Of a DNA stretch of 17,781 nt, positions 1 to 7,154 are shown one piece after another. Position numbers and translations under genes: made by a program. Below the pieces are notes generated by a model, which worked only from the letters and a program-made list of their open reading frames with translations, searched no databases and had not been told where the DNA came from. The stretch is from Nanobdellota archaeon (GTDB taxonomy: Archaea; Nanobdellota; Nanobdellia; Pacearchaeales; GW2011-AR1): NCBI GenBank assembly GCA_022563455.1, contig JADFNI010000022.1:1-17781 (forward strand), read 5' to 3'. Each line of letters opens with the position of its first letter. Positions within the stretch are counted from its first letter, which is position 1.

Positions 1-13
1 TAGTGGAAAAATT

Positions 14-89
14 ATCAATTAAAGGAATCAATTAAAGGAATCAATTAAAGGAATCAATTAAAGGAATCAATTAAAGAATTAATTAAAGG
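14..89. repeat. 13-bp tandem repeat, about six copies
   Basis: The unit ATCAATTAAAGGA occurs four times in a row without change (14-65), then as a 12-base copy (66-77) and a diverged copy (78-89). The array runs into the TAA stop of the minus-strand gene that follows (stop complement at 83-85), so the last copies form the 3' end of that gene. Bases 1-82 hold no other recognisable feature. Such an array can change copy number by slippage; no function is evident. Confidence 0.9.
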
Positions 90-433
90 TTTTTTTTGTA
101 ACAACTAAAAACTTTTTTATCTGAAGATTTAAATTTTATTTTAGGTATTTTATATTTTATATTTTGAGAATATTTGATAACATCAAAAAATGTTTTTTCC
201 CCATTATTACAATCTAATTCAATTATTCCATATCCTTCAGGAATTTCTAGTAGTGTATTTCCCCTTGAAAAATATATGTTAACATAATACTCATGTGAAA
301 TTGTTGAACATTCCATGGGATAATCGCAAACAAATTCAAAATTTTTCTCAAGGATACTATTTGGTTCTACTGCAGAAATTAAACCAAGAAGTCCTATTTT
401 ACTTAATAGTCCAAGATTTAATTTTCTTGACAT
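83..433 (-). CDS. Small hypothetical protein downstream of the TrmB-like regulator
   Basis: I do not recognise a family. The protein is about 116 residues if it starts at the ATG complementary to 431-433. That ATG lies one base beyond the TAA stop of the regulator gene (435-437), the tight spacing of a two-gene operon. The reading frame stays open to 454, but that earlier start would overlap the regulator. A short hydrophobic stretch near the N-terminus (LGLLSKIGLLGLISAV) could be a membrane anchor or uncleaved signal. The rest is polar and rich in Lys, Ile and Tyr, with three cysteines, and resembles a small extracytoplasmic beta-rich domain. Its end reads into the 13-bp tandem repeat. It could also be a fast-evolving lineage-specific gene; function unknown. 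Confidence 0.5.
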   Translation of the reverse strand: MSRKLNLGLLSKIGLLGLISAVEPNSILEKNFEFVCDYPMECSTISHEYYVNIYFSRGNTLLEIPEGYGIIELDCNNGEKTFFDVIKYSQNIKYKIPKIKFKSSDKKVFSCYKKNL

Positions 434-434
434 T

Positions 435-1226
435 TTAGTTTTGGTTCCAAGCAAGTTCGAACATGTATGCTAAAGAACTTGTGAAGAACGGAGAGTTTAT
501 CCAAACACCATAGTCGAAATCTTCATGGACATTTGTTGGTTTTATTGTGAAGATTAATTCTGTTCTATCAGAGATTAAAAATCTTGAATTTATTTTTTTA
601 GACTTTATTTTTACTCCAAGTTTCTTTGAGATTTTTTTTGTTTCCTCTTCAGAATCGCTAACAATTATTTTTAGGTCAATTTTTCTTTTCTTTAATTTGT
701 TAAATATATCTTTGAACATTTTTTGTTTTGTTGATAACTCATAAACTGAAGTTGCTAAATGTACTGAACTTACTGCGTTTTCCATTACGTTTCTCATTTG
801 AAGGTATAGATTTGACCTTCCCTTAATAGAGGTTGATAATTCGTGGTTTTTTATTGGTTCAATTCCTGTTTTATGTAGTTCTTGAAGTTCCTTGTATTCA
901 GTTGTGTTTTTTAGGTTTGATAAAGTTTTTATTTTTTCTTCTGCATGACTAACAGTGTTATTCTTTAATTTTTCAATCACAATTTCTGGTTTTACTGCTA
1001 GATATTTTACCGGTTTTCCTAGTTTTTGGATTACGAAACCTCTCTTTTCTAAGGACTCTAATACATCATAAGTTCTGGATCTTGGAACACTAGAAATCTC
1101 TGCGAACTCACCTGCAGAAGAAACTCCTTTTGACAGCAAGGCTAACCACACTTTTGTTTCATAGATATTTAGGTCAAAATAGCCTTTAATCTTTTTAATT
1201 AATTCTGGTTTAACTATCATTTTCAC
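435..1226 (-). CDS. TrmB-family transcriptional regulator
   Basis: This is a cytoplasmic DNA-binding regulator of about 263 residues. Residues about 10-85 form a winged helix-turn-helix of TrmB type: NIYETKVWLALLSKG, then EFAEISSVPRSRTYDVLESL as helix and recognition helix, then the wing GFVIQKLGKPVKYLAVKP. A coiled linker (about 85-125) follows. The C-terminal half (about 135-263) looks like the phospholipase-D-like effector domain of this family (VHLATSVYEL, LKIIVSDSEEE, ISDRTELIF). TrmB proteins usually control sugar or central metabolism genes; the ligand cannot be read from the sequence. The frame begins with GTG at 1226, and an ATG lies two codons in (1218-1220). A TATA box at 1246-1253 fits transcription starting close to either codon. 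The gene is divergent from the signal peptidase gene and probably co-transcribed with the small gene at 83-433. Confidence 0.85.
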   Translation of the reverse strand: MKMIVKPELIKKIKGYFDLNIYETKVWLALLSKGVSSAGEFAEISSVPRSRTYDVLESLEKRGFVIQKLGKPVKYLAVKPEIVIEKLKNNTVSHAEEKIKTLSNLKNTTEYKELQELHKTGIEPIKNHELSTSIKGRSNLYLQMRNVMENAVSSVHLATSVYELSTKQKMFKDIFNKLKKRKIDLKIIVSDSEEETKKISKKLGVKIKSKKINSRFLISDRTELIFTIKPTNVHEDFDYGVWINSPFFTSSLAYMFELAWNQN

Positions 1227-1245
1227 TACTGGAAAATAAAAACAC

Positions 1246-1253
1246 TTTATAAA
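1246..1253 (-). promoter_or_regulatory. TATA box of the TrmB-like gene
   Basis: TTTATAAA is centred about 23 nt from the GTG start and 29 nt from the ATG at 1220. Transcription is therefore expected to begin at or just inside the start region, giving a leaderless mRNA. The sequence upstream (ACAAAGG on the minus strand) would be the BRE position. Confidence 0.6.
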
Positions 1254-1297
1254 CCTTTGTATCTGTTGTCTTTTTAGAGGGGTTACAAATAGATAGC

Positions 1298-1305
1298 TTT
1301 AAATA
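1298..1305 (+). promoter_or_regulatory. TATA box of the signal peptidase gene
   Basis: TTTAAATA is centred 25.5 nt before the ATG at 1327, so a leaderless transcript is predicted. It lies about 45 bp from the divergent TATA box of the TrmB-like gene. Confidence 0.6.
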
Positions 1306-1326
1306 CTTATTTCTTTTAAGTACTGT

Positions 1327-1806
1327 ATGGTAGTAAAATATATATTATCTTTTTTAATAGGCTTTTTTAGCTGTGCTTTACTCTTAACGATTTTTATGAT
1401 AGGTAGTGAAACTGAAATTCCAACGATTACCGGTTTTGTTGTTGCTAGTGTTTCTGCTCCTTCAGATACTATTAATGAAAGGGATATTATAATTTTAGAT
1501 GATATGGTTATTTTAAAAATTCCTAACAGTACGCTTTCTTCTTATGCTTCAACTGGGAGTATGAATCCCTTGTTTGATGAAGGTGCGAACGGAATTCGTA
1601 TTGTTCCTGAATTTGAATCTGATATTGATGTCGGGGATATTGTTAGTTATAGAAGTAATGGTAAATTGATAGTTCATCGAGTTATTGAGAAAGGATTTGA
1701 CGAAGAAGGACTTTATTTTATTGTAAAAGGGGATAATAATTCACTTAGTGATGGTAAGATTAGATTTGATGAAATTGAATATCTTACTGTTGGGGTTATT
1801 TGGTAG
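1327..1806 (+). CDS. Signal peptidase I-like serine protease (S26, archaeal/ER type)
   Basis: A membrane-anchored protease expected to remove signal peptides from exported proteins outside the membrane. Residues about 4-25 form one N-terminal transmembrane segment. The catalytic domain carries the SMNP box (residues 78-81, nucleophile Ser78), then GDIVSY, then VHRVI with His117 in the place where bacterial enzymes have the general-base lysine. The last box is GDNNSLSDG (135-143). The Ser-His arrangement is that of archaeal and ER Sec11-type enzymes. At 159 residues it is near the short end of the family and has no C-terminal membrane segment. A roughly 40-residue insert lies between the membrane anchor and the SMNP box, where usual enzymes have the Ser soon after the anchor. 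It has its own promoter and ends convergent with a presenilin-like protease gene. Confidence 0.85.
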   Translation: MVVKYILSFLIGFFSCALLLTIFMIGSETEIPTITGFVVASVSAPSDTINERDIIILDDMVILKIPNSTLSSYASTGSMNPLFDEGANGIRIVPEFESDIDVGDIVSYRSNGKLIVHRVIEKGFDEEGLYFIVKGDNNSLSDGKIRFDEIEYLTVGVIW

Positions 1807-1808
1807 TG

Positions 1809-1935
1809 AGGAAAACTAGTTTTCCTACACGTACCTTTCTCATTTTGCGAAACTGTTGTTTCGTATTTAAGGCAAATTAAAAATTTTTTAACGGTAAATC
1901 CCAAAGGACAACCTGCACCTAAAATTTTAATTTGC
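1809..1935. terminator. Structured convergent 3' region: palindrome, hairpin and long inverted repeat
   Basis: Three inverted repeats fill the gap between the convergent genes ending at 1806 and 1957. First is an 18-bp perfect palindrome, AGGAAAACTAGTTTTCCT (1809-1826). Next is a 6-bp stem CGAAAC/GTTTCG with loop TGTT (1848-1863). Last is a stem of 11 bp plus 4 more across a one-base bulge, with arms 1872-1887 and 1921-1935. The arms contain T-runs in both directions. A shared transcription end zone for both genes is the simplest reading (inference). Confidence 0.5.
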
Positions 1936-1956
1936 GACTTGTTTGGCTTTTGCTAT

Positions 1957-2913
1957 TTAAAACACAAAAATTCTCCAGACGGCAAGACCTGCGAATATTC
2001 CTGTAGTAATATATGGCATTGCGGGATATGCTTTTCCTTTCTTTGTTATTTTGAATAAATATGCTAGTCCTAGGAATGCTCCTGCTATTATGAATAATGC
2101 TGAGACAATTCCGAATTCCCTTAAGTAGACTCCTGCAGTTATTATTGGAAAGATGACATCCCCTCCCCCGAGAATTGCTAAATTTATTTTGAACTTTTTT
2201 TCTTTTATTTTCTTTGGCATTTTGGTGTTCTTGTATTTTTCTCTTATCTTTTGTATTTCAAATTTTACTTTTTTTGATGCGTGAGGGATGAGAAATCCTC
2301 CGAAGATTTTTAGCTCGTCCATTTGAAACTTTGCCATTTTTTGCATAATGCCAGATTTCCAAACTGCCCATGCGTCGTAGATTGAGATTAGGATTAACAG
2401 AAAAATTATTGTTCTCCACGAGAGGATTGGGACGAATACTGCGGCTATTCCTGGATAAATTAGGAGTTCAGTTGCGTTATGGACTATTATATTTGGTTTG
2501 AAGATTTTTATGTAGGCTAAGGGGACTGCTATTACTAATGCTACGATTGAAGAGCTGATGTAGTAATTTTTTATTATGGCGTTTAGGGTAATTGATAAGG
2601 CTAGGGCTACGACGAAGAAGAACCATGCTCGGATTATGAATTTCCATTTGTATTTCATAAGAATAAAAATTAAGACAAATGCAAAAATGAATGAGGTGAC
2701 AATGAAAGCAAAGCCTTTTTTCTCATCTTCTTCTGGGGCTTCTAGTCCGAATGGGAGTTCGTTTTCATTTAGGTAAATTGTTTCTTTTCCCGTTAATGGG
2801 TCAATTACAACTCTTGAGTTTGGCGTGTATTCGTTTACAACGTACAGACCAATGACTTGAGTTACTAGAAACATCGATAGAAGTAATATTGTTATTGATA
2901 ATTTATGTTTCAT
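1957..2913 (-). CDS. Presenilin / signal-peptide-peptidase-like intramembrane aspartyl protease
   Basis: A multi-pass membrane protease of 318 residues, the usual size for archaeal presenilin homologues (family A22/A24-like). Hydrophobic segments lie at about 5-25, 68-86, 93-112, 118-136, 150-163, 167-183, 244-262, 268-288 and 299-316. The two catalytic aspartates sit in the expected places: Y179-D180 in ISIYDAWAVW and G249-G-G-D252 in LGGGDVIFPI (the GxGD motif). A PAMP sequence (297-300) occupies the place of the conserved PAL motif. A hydrophilic loop (about 185-240) lies between the two aspartate helices, as in presenilins. The family cleaves membrane-spanning segments, including leftover signal peptides, so the neighbouring signal peptidase may supply substrates (inference). 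The extended N-terminal extracytoplasmic loop (30-65) is acidic. The start at 2913 is the first ATG after the structured upstream region. Confidence 0.85.
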   Translation of the reverse strand: MKHKLSITILLLSMFLVTQVIGLYVVNEYTPNSRVVIDPLTGKETIYLNENELPFGLEAPEEDEKKGFAFIVTSFIFAFVLIFILMKYKWKFIIRAWFFFVVALALSITLNAIIKNYYISSSIVALVIAVPLAYIKIFKPNIIVHNATELLIYPGIAAVFVPILSWRTIIFLLILISIYDAWAVWKSGIMQKMAKFQMDELKIFGGFLIPHASKKVKFEIQKIREKYKNTKMPKKIKEKKFKINLAILGGGDVIFPIITAGVYLREFGIVSALFIIAGAFLGLAYLFKITKKGKAYPAMPYITTGIFAGLAVWRIFVF

Positions 2914-2920
2914 TTGACTC

Positions 2921-3008
2921 TCTTTTCTTTAAAAGAAAAGATTCCCACGAAGCAAAAGAATCTCTTCCACACCGCTCGGTGTACCCCCTTGTTTGGGGCA
3001 AACTTCGT
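2921..3008 (-). ncRNA. Candidate structured leader or small RNA upstream of the presenilin-like gene
   Basis: Nested inverted repeats suggest a folded RNA. An outer stem pairs ACGAAG (2947-2952) with CTTCGT (3003-3008). It encloses ACACC-GCTC-GGTGT (2969-2982) and CCCC-TTGTTT-GGGG (2985-2998). A further near-perfect A/T-rich palindrome occupies 2921-2941, directly before the start codon at 2913. A minus-strand TATA box at 3038-3045 predicts transcription from about 3015, at the edge of this region, giving a leader of about 100 nt. That would be unusual among the leaderless genes here. Orientation and function are inferred; it could instead be the 3' end of the upstream aCPSF1 transcript. Confidence 0.35.
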
Positions 3009-3037
3009 TTTGATTATTTAATTTCATTGACCATCCT

Positions 3038-3045
3038 CTTTATAG
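3038..3045 (-). promoter_or_regulatory. Candidate TATA box for the presenilin-like gene
   Basis: On the minus strand it reads CTATAAAG. A second candidate, TTATAAAC, lies at 3061-3068. Either would place the transcription start well upstream of the ATG at 2913, so this gene would have a leader. Confidence 0.4.
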
Positions 3046-3083
3046 GATTATGCTTAAGTGGTTTATAAGGTTTTATTTAGATA

Positions 3084-4973
3084 TTATCTTAATCTAACGG
3101 TCTCTAAATTTTTGGGAACAACAGTTTCTATTCTATGGGTTTTGTAAATTGTTGAGGCTAGGTCTAATGTACGAGATACTTCGCCGTGATTTATGATTAC
3201 TTTTTTTGGCTTTGGTTGTATTTGATTCATTAATGCTATTAGTTCGTTTCTTGAACAGTGACCGCTGAATCCTTCCATGGACATGAATTTCATTTTTATT
3301 TCGGTTTTTTCTTCCTTTCCGTTTACGTTAAATGTAACTGATCGAATTCCGTCTTGAAGTTGTCTACCAAGTCCTCCTGGTGGTTGATAACATGAAAGAC
3401 ACATTCCGTTGTTTGGGTTGTCTGCGAATTCTCGAAGATATTCTACTGAGGAGCCTCCGACGAGCATACCTGATGTTGCAAGAATAATACAAGGTCCTCC
3501 TTCGATTACCTTTTTTCTTTCTAGGGGAGAACCTACATGTTTGAAGATCTCGTTGGTGAATGGATTGTTGCCTGCAAATATTTGGGATCTGACTGCGTTT
3601 GATAAGAAATCTGGATATGCAGTATGAATAGCGTTGATGTCCCAGATCATTCCGTCTATATATACAGGAACTTTTGGAACTTTTCCGTTCTTCATAGCAT
3701 CTACTAAGATTAACATTTTTTCCTGAGCGTGTCCTGTTCCTAATTCTGGGAGAAGAACTTTTCCGCCACCTTTTATAACTTCATTAATAAAATCTAAGAG
3801 AGTTTGTTCGGCTTCTTTTCTTGGGGGGAAGTTGTTGTCTTTTCCACCATATGTAGCTTCAATTTGGAAGGTTTCTAATCTTGGGAAGTATGAAGTTGCT
3901 CCGTCTAGTGCTCTTGTTTTACTGAATTTTATATCTCCTGAGTAAAGGTAGTTATGCAGTCCGTTTCCGATATTTAGGTGGATCATTGCTGAGCCTAATG
4001 TGTGGCCTGCGTTGTAGAATGTTAATCTAACGTCTGGAGTTATGTCGCTTACTTCATTGTAGTTTAAGGTAATTGAGTGTTTTACCATGTTTCGAACGTC
4101 TGAACTTTTGAAAAGGGGAGTCGCTGCTTGCTTGTAGGCTACCCCTATGAAGTCTAAGGCCATTAACGCTGAGACGTCCCTAGTAGGCGCTGTCATATAA
4201 ACTGGACCTTTGTATCCCATTTTGTAAAGGTATGGAATAAGGCCTGAGTGATCTAGGTGAGAGTGGGATAATACTATTGCGTCAATTGTTGATAAGTCCA
4301 TTTCTGGTGCTTCAAGATAAGGGTATTTATTTTTTCCTTGTCCTCCGACGTCAATTCCGCAGTCGATTAGGATTTTTGAAATAGGTGTTTGTAGTAAAAA
4401 ACAACTTCTTCCAACTTGTCGTCCAGCTCCGAGGGCCGTTATTCTTATCCATTCTTCCATTTTATCAGGATTCCATTCTTTGTAAATTTTTTCTCCGATG
4501 CTATTTAGAAATTTTTTCCTATAAGAATTGTCTTGATATAAGACTTCTCTTATTTTGTCGGTAATCTTAGACTTTATTGCCGGAGACCTTTGGATTTGTG
4601 GAGTCCAGAATGTGGTGTTTTTTATTTCTTTTAGAAGAACGCCCGCTTTTCCGATTGCAATACCAGGTTTTTTGGCTTCAATTATTACTATACTTCTTTG
4701 TGGATCGAATATGATTTGGGTGATTTCTGACTCCACCGGAATTATTTCTCTTATTTTTTTTTCTGTTTCGTCTTGTTCTCGAAGTAGACCTTTGGCGGAC
4801 CGAAGTTCGATTCTTTTTTTTATCGTATTTACTGTTTCTTTAATTGCAGAATCTCCATTTTTAATGAAGGAAGCGTCCGCAGTATACACTATGATATTTG
4901 AGCCTTCAAATATTGTTGAATCAACTACGCCTCTAGGTAATTTGTCCTCGATTGTTTTTAGAATGTCTGTCAT
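3084..4973 (-). CDS. fttA: aCPSF1 (FttA): KH-domain beta-CASP ribonuclease and termination factor
   Basis: The archaeal homologue of eukaryotic CPSF73. It is known in archaea to cut the 3' ends of nascent RNA and release RNA polymerase. The length of 629 residues is typical. Residues 1-145 form the tandem KH region with PGIAIGKAG (103-111). The metallo-beta-lactamase core has HSHLDH (237-242), H324 in NAGHTLGS and D347 in SGDIKFSKTR. The beta-CASP cap has motif A E372 in IEATYG, motif B H572 in GFSGHCSR, and motif C H596 in INHGE, so the catalytic set is complete. Two variations from the family pattern as I know it are GTGHAQE where GRxQE is usual, and GHCSR where GHSDR is usual. The gene starts 10 nt after the proteasome beta stop and shows no promoter of its own, so the two probably share an mRNA. 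Confidence 0.93.
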   Translation of the reverse strand: MTDILKTIEDKLPRGVVDSTIFEGSNIIVYTADASFIKNGDSAIKETVNTIKKRIELRSAKGLLREQDETEKKIREIIPVESEITQIIFDPQRSIVIIEAKKPGIAIGKAGVLLKEIKNTTFWTPQIQRSPAIKSKITDKIREVLYQDNSYRKKFLNSIGEKIYKEWNPDKMEEWIRITALGAGRQVGRSCFLLQTPISKILIDCGIDVGGQGKNKYPYLEAPEMDLSTIDAIVLSHSHLDHSGLIPYLYKMGYKGPVYMTAPTRDVSALMALDFIGVAYKQAATPLFKSSDVRNMVKHSITLNYNEVSDITPDVRLTFYNAGHTLGSAMIHLNIGNGLHNYLYSGDIKFSKTRALDGATSYFPRLETFQIEATYGGKDNNFPPRKEAEQTLLDFINEVIKGGGKVLLPELGTGHAQEKMLILVDAMKNGKVPKVPVYIDGMIWDINAIHTAYPDFLSNAVRSQIFAGNNPFTNEIFKHVGSPLERKKVIEGGPCIILATSGMLVGGSSVEYLREFADNPNNGMCLSCYQPPGGLGRQLQDGIRSVTFNVNGKEEKTEIKMKFMSMEGFSGHCSRNELIALMNQIQPKPKKVIINHGEVSRTLDLASTIYKTHRIETVVPKNLETVRLR

Positions 4974-4983
4974 TTTTTAAATT

Positions 4984-5646
4984 TTAATTTTGATTTTTAT
5001 ATACCGGTTCTAATATTTGCTTTTCAGTATGTTTTATTCCTTCTTTTGTAATTGTAAATACATCTATTCCACAGCCTGAAGCTGTATCTCTTTCTGAGGA
5101 AGATTTTAACGCTTCAATTGCTAATTCTACACCTTCTTCCACAGTCATATCCTCTTTGTATTGTCTTTCTAATAGTCCCCAAATATATAACATCCCACTA
5201 CCGCTTGCGTCATAATCTTCTATTTTTCTTATGGCGCCGTCTGGAGTTACGTTAAATAATGTAGCTTTTCCGTCCTCATCTAACCCTCCGACAAAATTTC
5301 CCACAATAGCAGGTATCATCGAGGGTCTACGAATGTTATGAAACTTCATTGTGGCAATAAAGTTTGCTGACTCATGGACTGTTGGTCTTTTTTTATCCTT
5401 GAGTTTTTTTAATTTTAACTGTGCAGCTATTAATTTATGGTTAACTTGGGCATCTGATACTGTTCCCGACATAGACATTATTAGATACTCATTTATTTGT
5501 GTAGTTTTTTGGAATCTTTTGTCTGATACTATTCTTCCATCTAGAGTTACTTTTCTGTCAGATGCCATAACGATGCCATCCTTACAAACTATTCCTACTA
5601 AGCTTGTTCCAGTTGATAAGATATTTTTCTTTATATTTTCATCCAT
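4984..5646 (-). CDS. psmB: Proteasome beta subunit
   Basis: The catalytic N-terminal-nucleophile subunit of the 20S proteasome. The propeptide is 13 residues and the processing site is STG|TSLVGI, which exposes Thr14 as nucleophile. The catalytic partners are in place: D30 (ASDRKVT) and K47, which corresponds to Lys33 of the mature chain if a one-residue insertion is allowed. Further family motifs are MSGTVSDAQ (near 60), DASGSGM (near 148) and the conserved SSERDTASGCGIDV (near 187-200). Total length is 220 residues, normal for archaea. The alpha subunit is not in the window. The gene leads an operon with aCPSF1, a known type of pairing of protein and RNA turnover genes in archaea, though I infer the functional link. 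A TATA box at 5700-5707 predicts a leader of about 30 nt. Confidence 0.93.
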   Translation of the reverse strand: MDENIKKNILSTGTSLVGIVCKDGIVMASDRKVTLDGRIVSDKRFQKTTQINEYLIMSMSGTVSDAQVNHKLIAAQLKLKKLKDKKRPTVHESANFIATMKFHNIRRPSMIPAIVGNFVGGLDEDGKATLFNVTPDGAIRKIEDYDASGSGMLYIWGLLERQYKEDMTVEEGVELAIEALKSSSERDTASGCGIDVFTITKEGIKHTEKQILEPVYKNQN

Positions 5647-5699
5647 TTTAATAATCTTTAAGTAGATTCTAGAATTTACAATATTCTCTGGTTATGTGT

Positions 5700-5707
5700 A
5701 TTTAAAA
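5700..5707 (-). promoter_or_regulatory. TATA box of the proteasome beta-aCPSF1 operon
   Basis: It reads TTTTAAAT on the minus strand, preceded by CC (BRE-like). The predicted start of transcription is near 5678, about 30 nt before the ATG at 5646. It is divergent from the aIF2-beta promoter. Confidence 0.5.
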
Positions 5708-5749
5708 GGTTTTTGGTTGATTTTTGTATGTAAGGCCACTCGCAAATGC

Positions 5750-5756
5750 TTATAAA
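5750..5756 (+). promoter_or_regulatory. TATA box of the aIF2-beta gene; decides the start codon
   Basis: TTATAAA is centred 25 nt before the ATG at 5778. This supports a leaderless mRNA starting at 5778 and argues against the longer frame that opens with TTG at 5724, because the TATA box would lie inside it. Confidence 0.65.
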
Positions 5757-5777
5757 GAGGGAAATATATATGCTTTT

Positions 5778-6179
5778 ATGGATTATGAGTCATTATTAGA
5801 GGAAGCTTATGAGAATGTTACTGCTGTGGAATTGTGTGAGAGGTTTGAGGTGCTTGGTGTTAAGGGGCATCACGAGGGTGTTCGAACAGTTATAACGAAC
5901 TTTTTGCAGGTGGCGGCTTGTATCAGGCGTCCTGCTGCACATTTAATGAAGTTTTTGAGTAAGGAGCTTGCTAGTTCGGCTGAGGTGTCTAGAGACAGAT
6001 TAATTCTTTCTCGGAAGCTTTCTAGTAAGGTGGTGAACAAGAAGATAGAAAAATATGTGAATTTGTTTGTTCTTTGTTCTAACTGTAAAAAACCTGATAC
6101 TGAGTTAAATGAATCTGGGGGTAAGATGTATCTTCGATGCCTTGCCTGCGGGAATAAAGTCGAGGTTCATAAGATTTGA
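5778..6179 (+). CDS. eif2b: Translation initiation factor aIF2 subunit beta
   Basis: The beta subunit of the archaeal aIF2 heterotrimer, which delivers initiator Met-tRNA to the ribosome. The protein is about 133 residues from ATG 5778 (MDYESLLEEAYENV), the usual length. It has an N-terminal helix, a central alpha/beta domain (FEVLGVKGHHEGVRTVITNF, then RPAAHLMKFLSKELA) and a C-terminal zinc ribbon with CSNC and CLAC about 20 residues apart. The N-terminus matches the family from this methionine, and the TATA position agrees. The product ends VEVHKI. The next gene follows 46 nt downstream with a strong Shine-Dalgarno site, so the two probably share an mRNA. Confidence 0.93.
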   Translation: MDYESLLEEAYENVTAVELCERFEVLGVKGHHEGVRTVITNFLQVAACIRRPAAHLMKFLSKELASSAEVSRDRLILSRKLSSKVVNKKIEKYVNLFVLCSNCKKPDTELNESGGKMYLRCLACGNKVEVHKI

Positions 6180-6214
6180 TTCACTGCCCTATGTATGGGC
6201 TTTAATTAAATGAT

Positions 6215-6219
6215 GGAGG
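6215..6219 (+). promoter_or_regulatory. Shine-Dalgarno site of the zinc-ribbon gene
   Basis: GGAGG lies 6 nt before the ATG at 6226. It contrasts with the leaderless starts of most genes here and marks this gene as an internal cistron of the aIF2-beta transcript. A short GCCC/GGGC hairpin (6186-6200) lies between the two genes. Confidence 0.6.
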
Positions 6220-6225
6220 AAAAAT

Positions 6226-6414
6226 ATGGAAGGAAGATGTATGAAATGTCAAGAGCAAAAATCTATGAAGGATGTTGATATGACAATGACAAAGCGTGGT
6301 GGATATATGGCTAAGGGGAAGTGTGAGACATGTGGAACTACTGTTTGTAGAATTTGTTCAAAGGTTAATGCTGAAAAGGCTATTGCTGACGGTGACGCTA
6401 AGAAGGCATATTAA
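6226..6414 (+). CDS. Small zinc-ribbon protein (DUF5679-like)
   Basis: A 62-residue protein with cysteine pairs C5-x2-C8 (CMKC) and C33-x2-C36 (CETCG), followed by C41-x2-C44 (CRIC). The pattern of CxxC, then a short beta stretch with a GG turn, then GKCETCGTTV, matches the DUF5679 type of single zinc ribbon. Those proteins have no established function; several resemble the treble-clef or zinc-ribbon pieces of translation proteins. The extra third pair CRIC and the Ala/Lys-rich tail (residues 45-62) go beyond the core. It is placed directly downstream of aIF2-beta with its own Shine-Dalgarno site, so a role near translation is plausible but unproven. Confidence 0.75.
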   Translation: MEGRCMKCQEQKSMKDVDMTMTKRGGYMAKGKCETCGTTVCRICSKVNAEKAIADGDAKKAY

Positions 6415-6429
6415 TTATTTTACTTAACT

Positions 6430-6449
6430 GTCCCTTTAGGGGAAGGGAC
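6430..6449 (+). terminator. Hairpin terminator after the zinc-ribbon gene
   Basis: A 7-bp stem GTCCCTT/AAGGGAC with a 6-base loop (TAGGGG) is followed by GTTATACTTTTTTATTTT. Stem plus T-tract after the stop at 6414 looks like an intrinsic-type terminator; aCPSF1-assisted termination at the T-tract is equally possible. Confidence 0.55.
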
Positions 6450-6491
6450 GTTATACTTTTTTATTTTATTGTTAGGAAGTTTAGGGGAGGT

Positions 6492-7133
6492 CTATTTGAA
6501 GAGCCTTTCGAGGAAAGATTTTATTCTTTTGTTAAATATAGAGATTGCGATAATTGAGATGACGCCTACTGCGGCTATTATGTATTTTATCTCGGTTGGG
6601 ATTTCTCCGAAGTAAGATAATATGAAGACTCCTGGAATAAAACCTAAGAGAGTTGCTAGGGCGAATTTTTTTGTGTCTATTTTTGTGAAGAGTGCGATTG
6701 CGTAGCTCATAATGTCTATTGGAATTAGTAATCTTGTTAGAATGACTCCTAAGAATAGGTTTTTTTGAGGGATAAATTTTTGGTATTTGTTTAGTTCTTT
6801 GACGCTAACGATTTTTGTTAGAAGGGGGCTTCCTAGTTTTCTAGCAAGAACGAATGCTATTACTGAGCCTAATGTCCATCCGGTGATCGTTAATAGGAAT
6901 GAAATGAGGCTTCCCCAAATTGCCGAGGCCAGTGGGATTAGTGGAATTAGGGAGACTGGAGCGAGAATTATTTCTGAGACTATTAATACGAAGTAAATTC
7001 CCATACTCAAATAACTATCTGATAGATAGCTCTTGGTTATTTCTATATTTGAATTAACTAAAACAGACGCTAAAATGAATAAAATGATTATTGCAGTTAT
7101 TCCAATGAACGCTTTAACTCTTTCACCTTTCAT
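6492..7133 (-). CDS. TVP38/TMEM64 family (VTT/DedA-like) membrane protein
   Basis: An integral membrane protein of 213 residues. Hydrophobic segments lie at about 8-27, 42-60 and 63-80, then a VTT core GWTLGSVIAFVLARKLG (about 85-101), then RLLIPIDIMSYAIALF (about 138-153), and two C-terminal helices at 160-175 and 183-200. The G-x-x-x-G-x-x-I-x-F-x-L-A-R-x-x-G signature and the Arg-Pro-Asp-Ser pattern around residue 140 are those of the VTT domain. Members act in lipid scrambling or undecaprenyl/archaeal lipid carrier transport; here the substrate is unknown. It is convergent with the aIF2-beta unit. A TATA box 25.5 nt upstream gives a leaderless mRNA. Confidence 0.82.
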   Translation of the reverse strand: MKGERVKAFIGITAIIILFILASVLVNSNIEITKSYLSDSYLSMGIYFVLIVSEIILAPVSLIPLIPLASAIWGSLISFLLTITGWTLGSVIAFVLARKLGSPLLTKIVSVKELNKYQKFIPQKNLFLGVILTRLLIPIDIMSYAIALFTKIDTKKFALATLLGFIPGVFILSYFGEIPTEIKYIIAAVGVISIIAISIFNKRIKSFLERLFK

Positions 7134-7154
7134 TAAAAAATCTCGTAAAAATCT

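Noticed and set aside
14..89. CRISPR array
   Set aside because: A 13-bp direct repeat without spacers is a simple tandem array.
1713..1904. 63-codon minus-strand frame after the signal peptidase
   Set aside because: It overlaps the signal peptidase C-terminus and the inverted-repeat region; no promoter and no coding pattern.
4555..4980. 141-codon plus-strand frame opposite aCPSF1
   Set aside because: It is the antisense shadow of the conserved KH region and has no promoter or family resemblance.
5724..5777. N-terminal extension of aIF2-beta from TTG
   Set aside because: The TATA box at 5750-5756 lies inside it and predicts an mRNA starting at the ATG at 5778, where the family's N-terminus begins.
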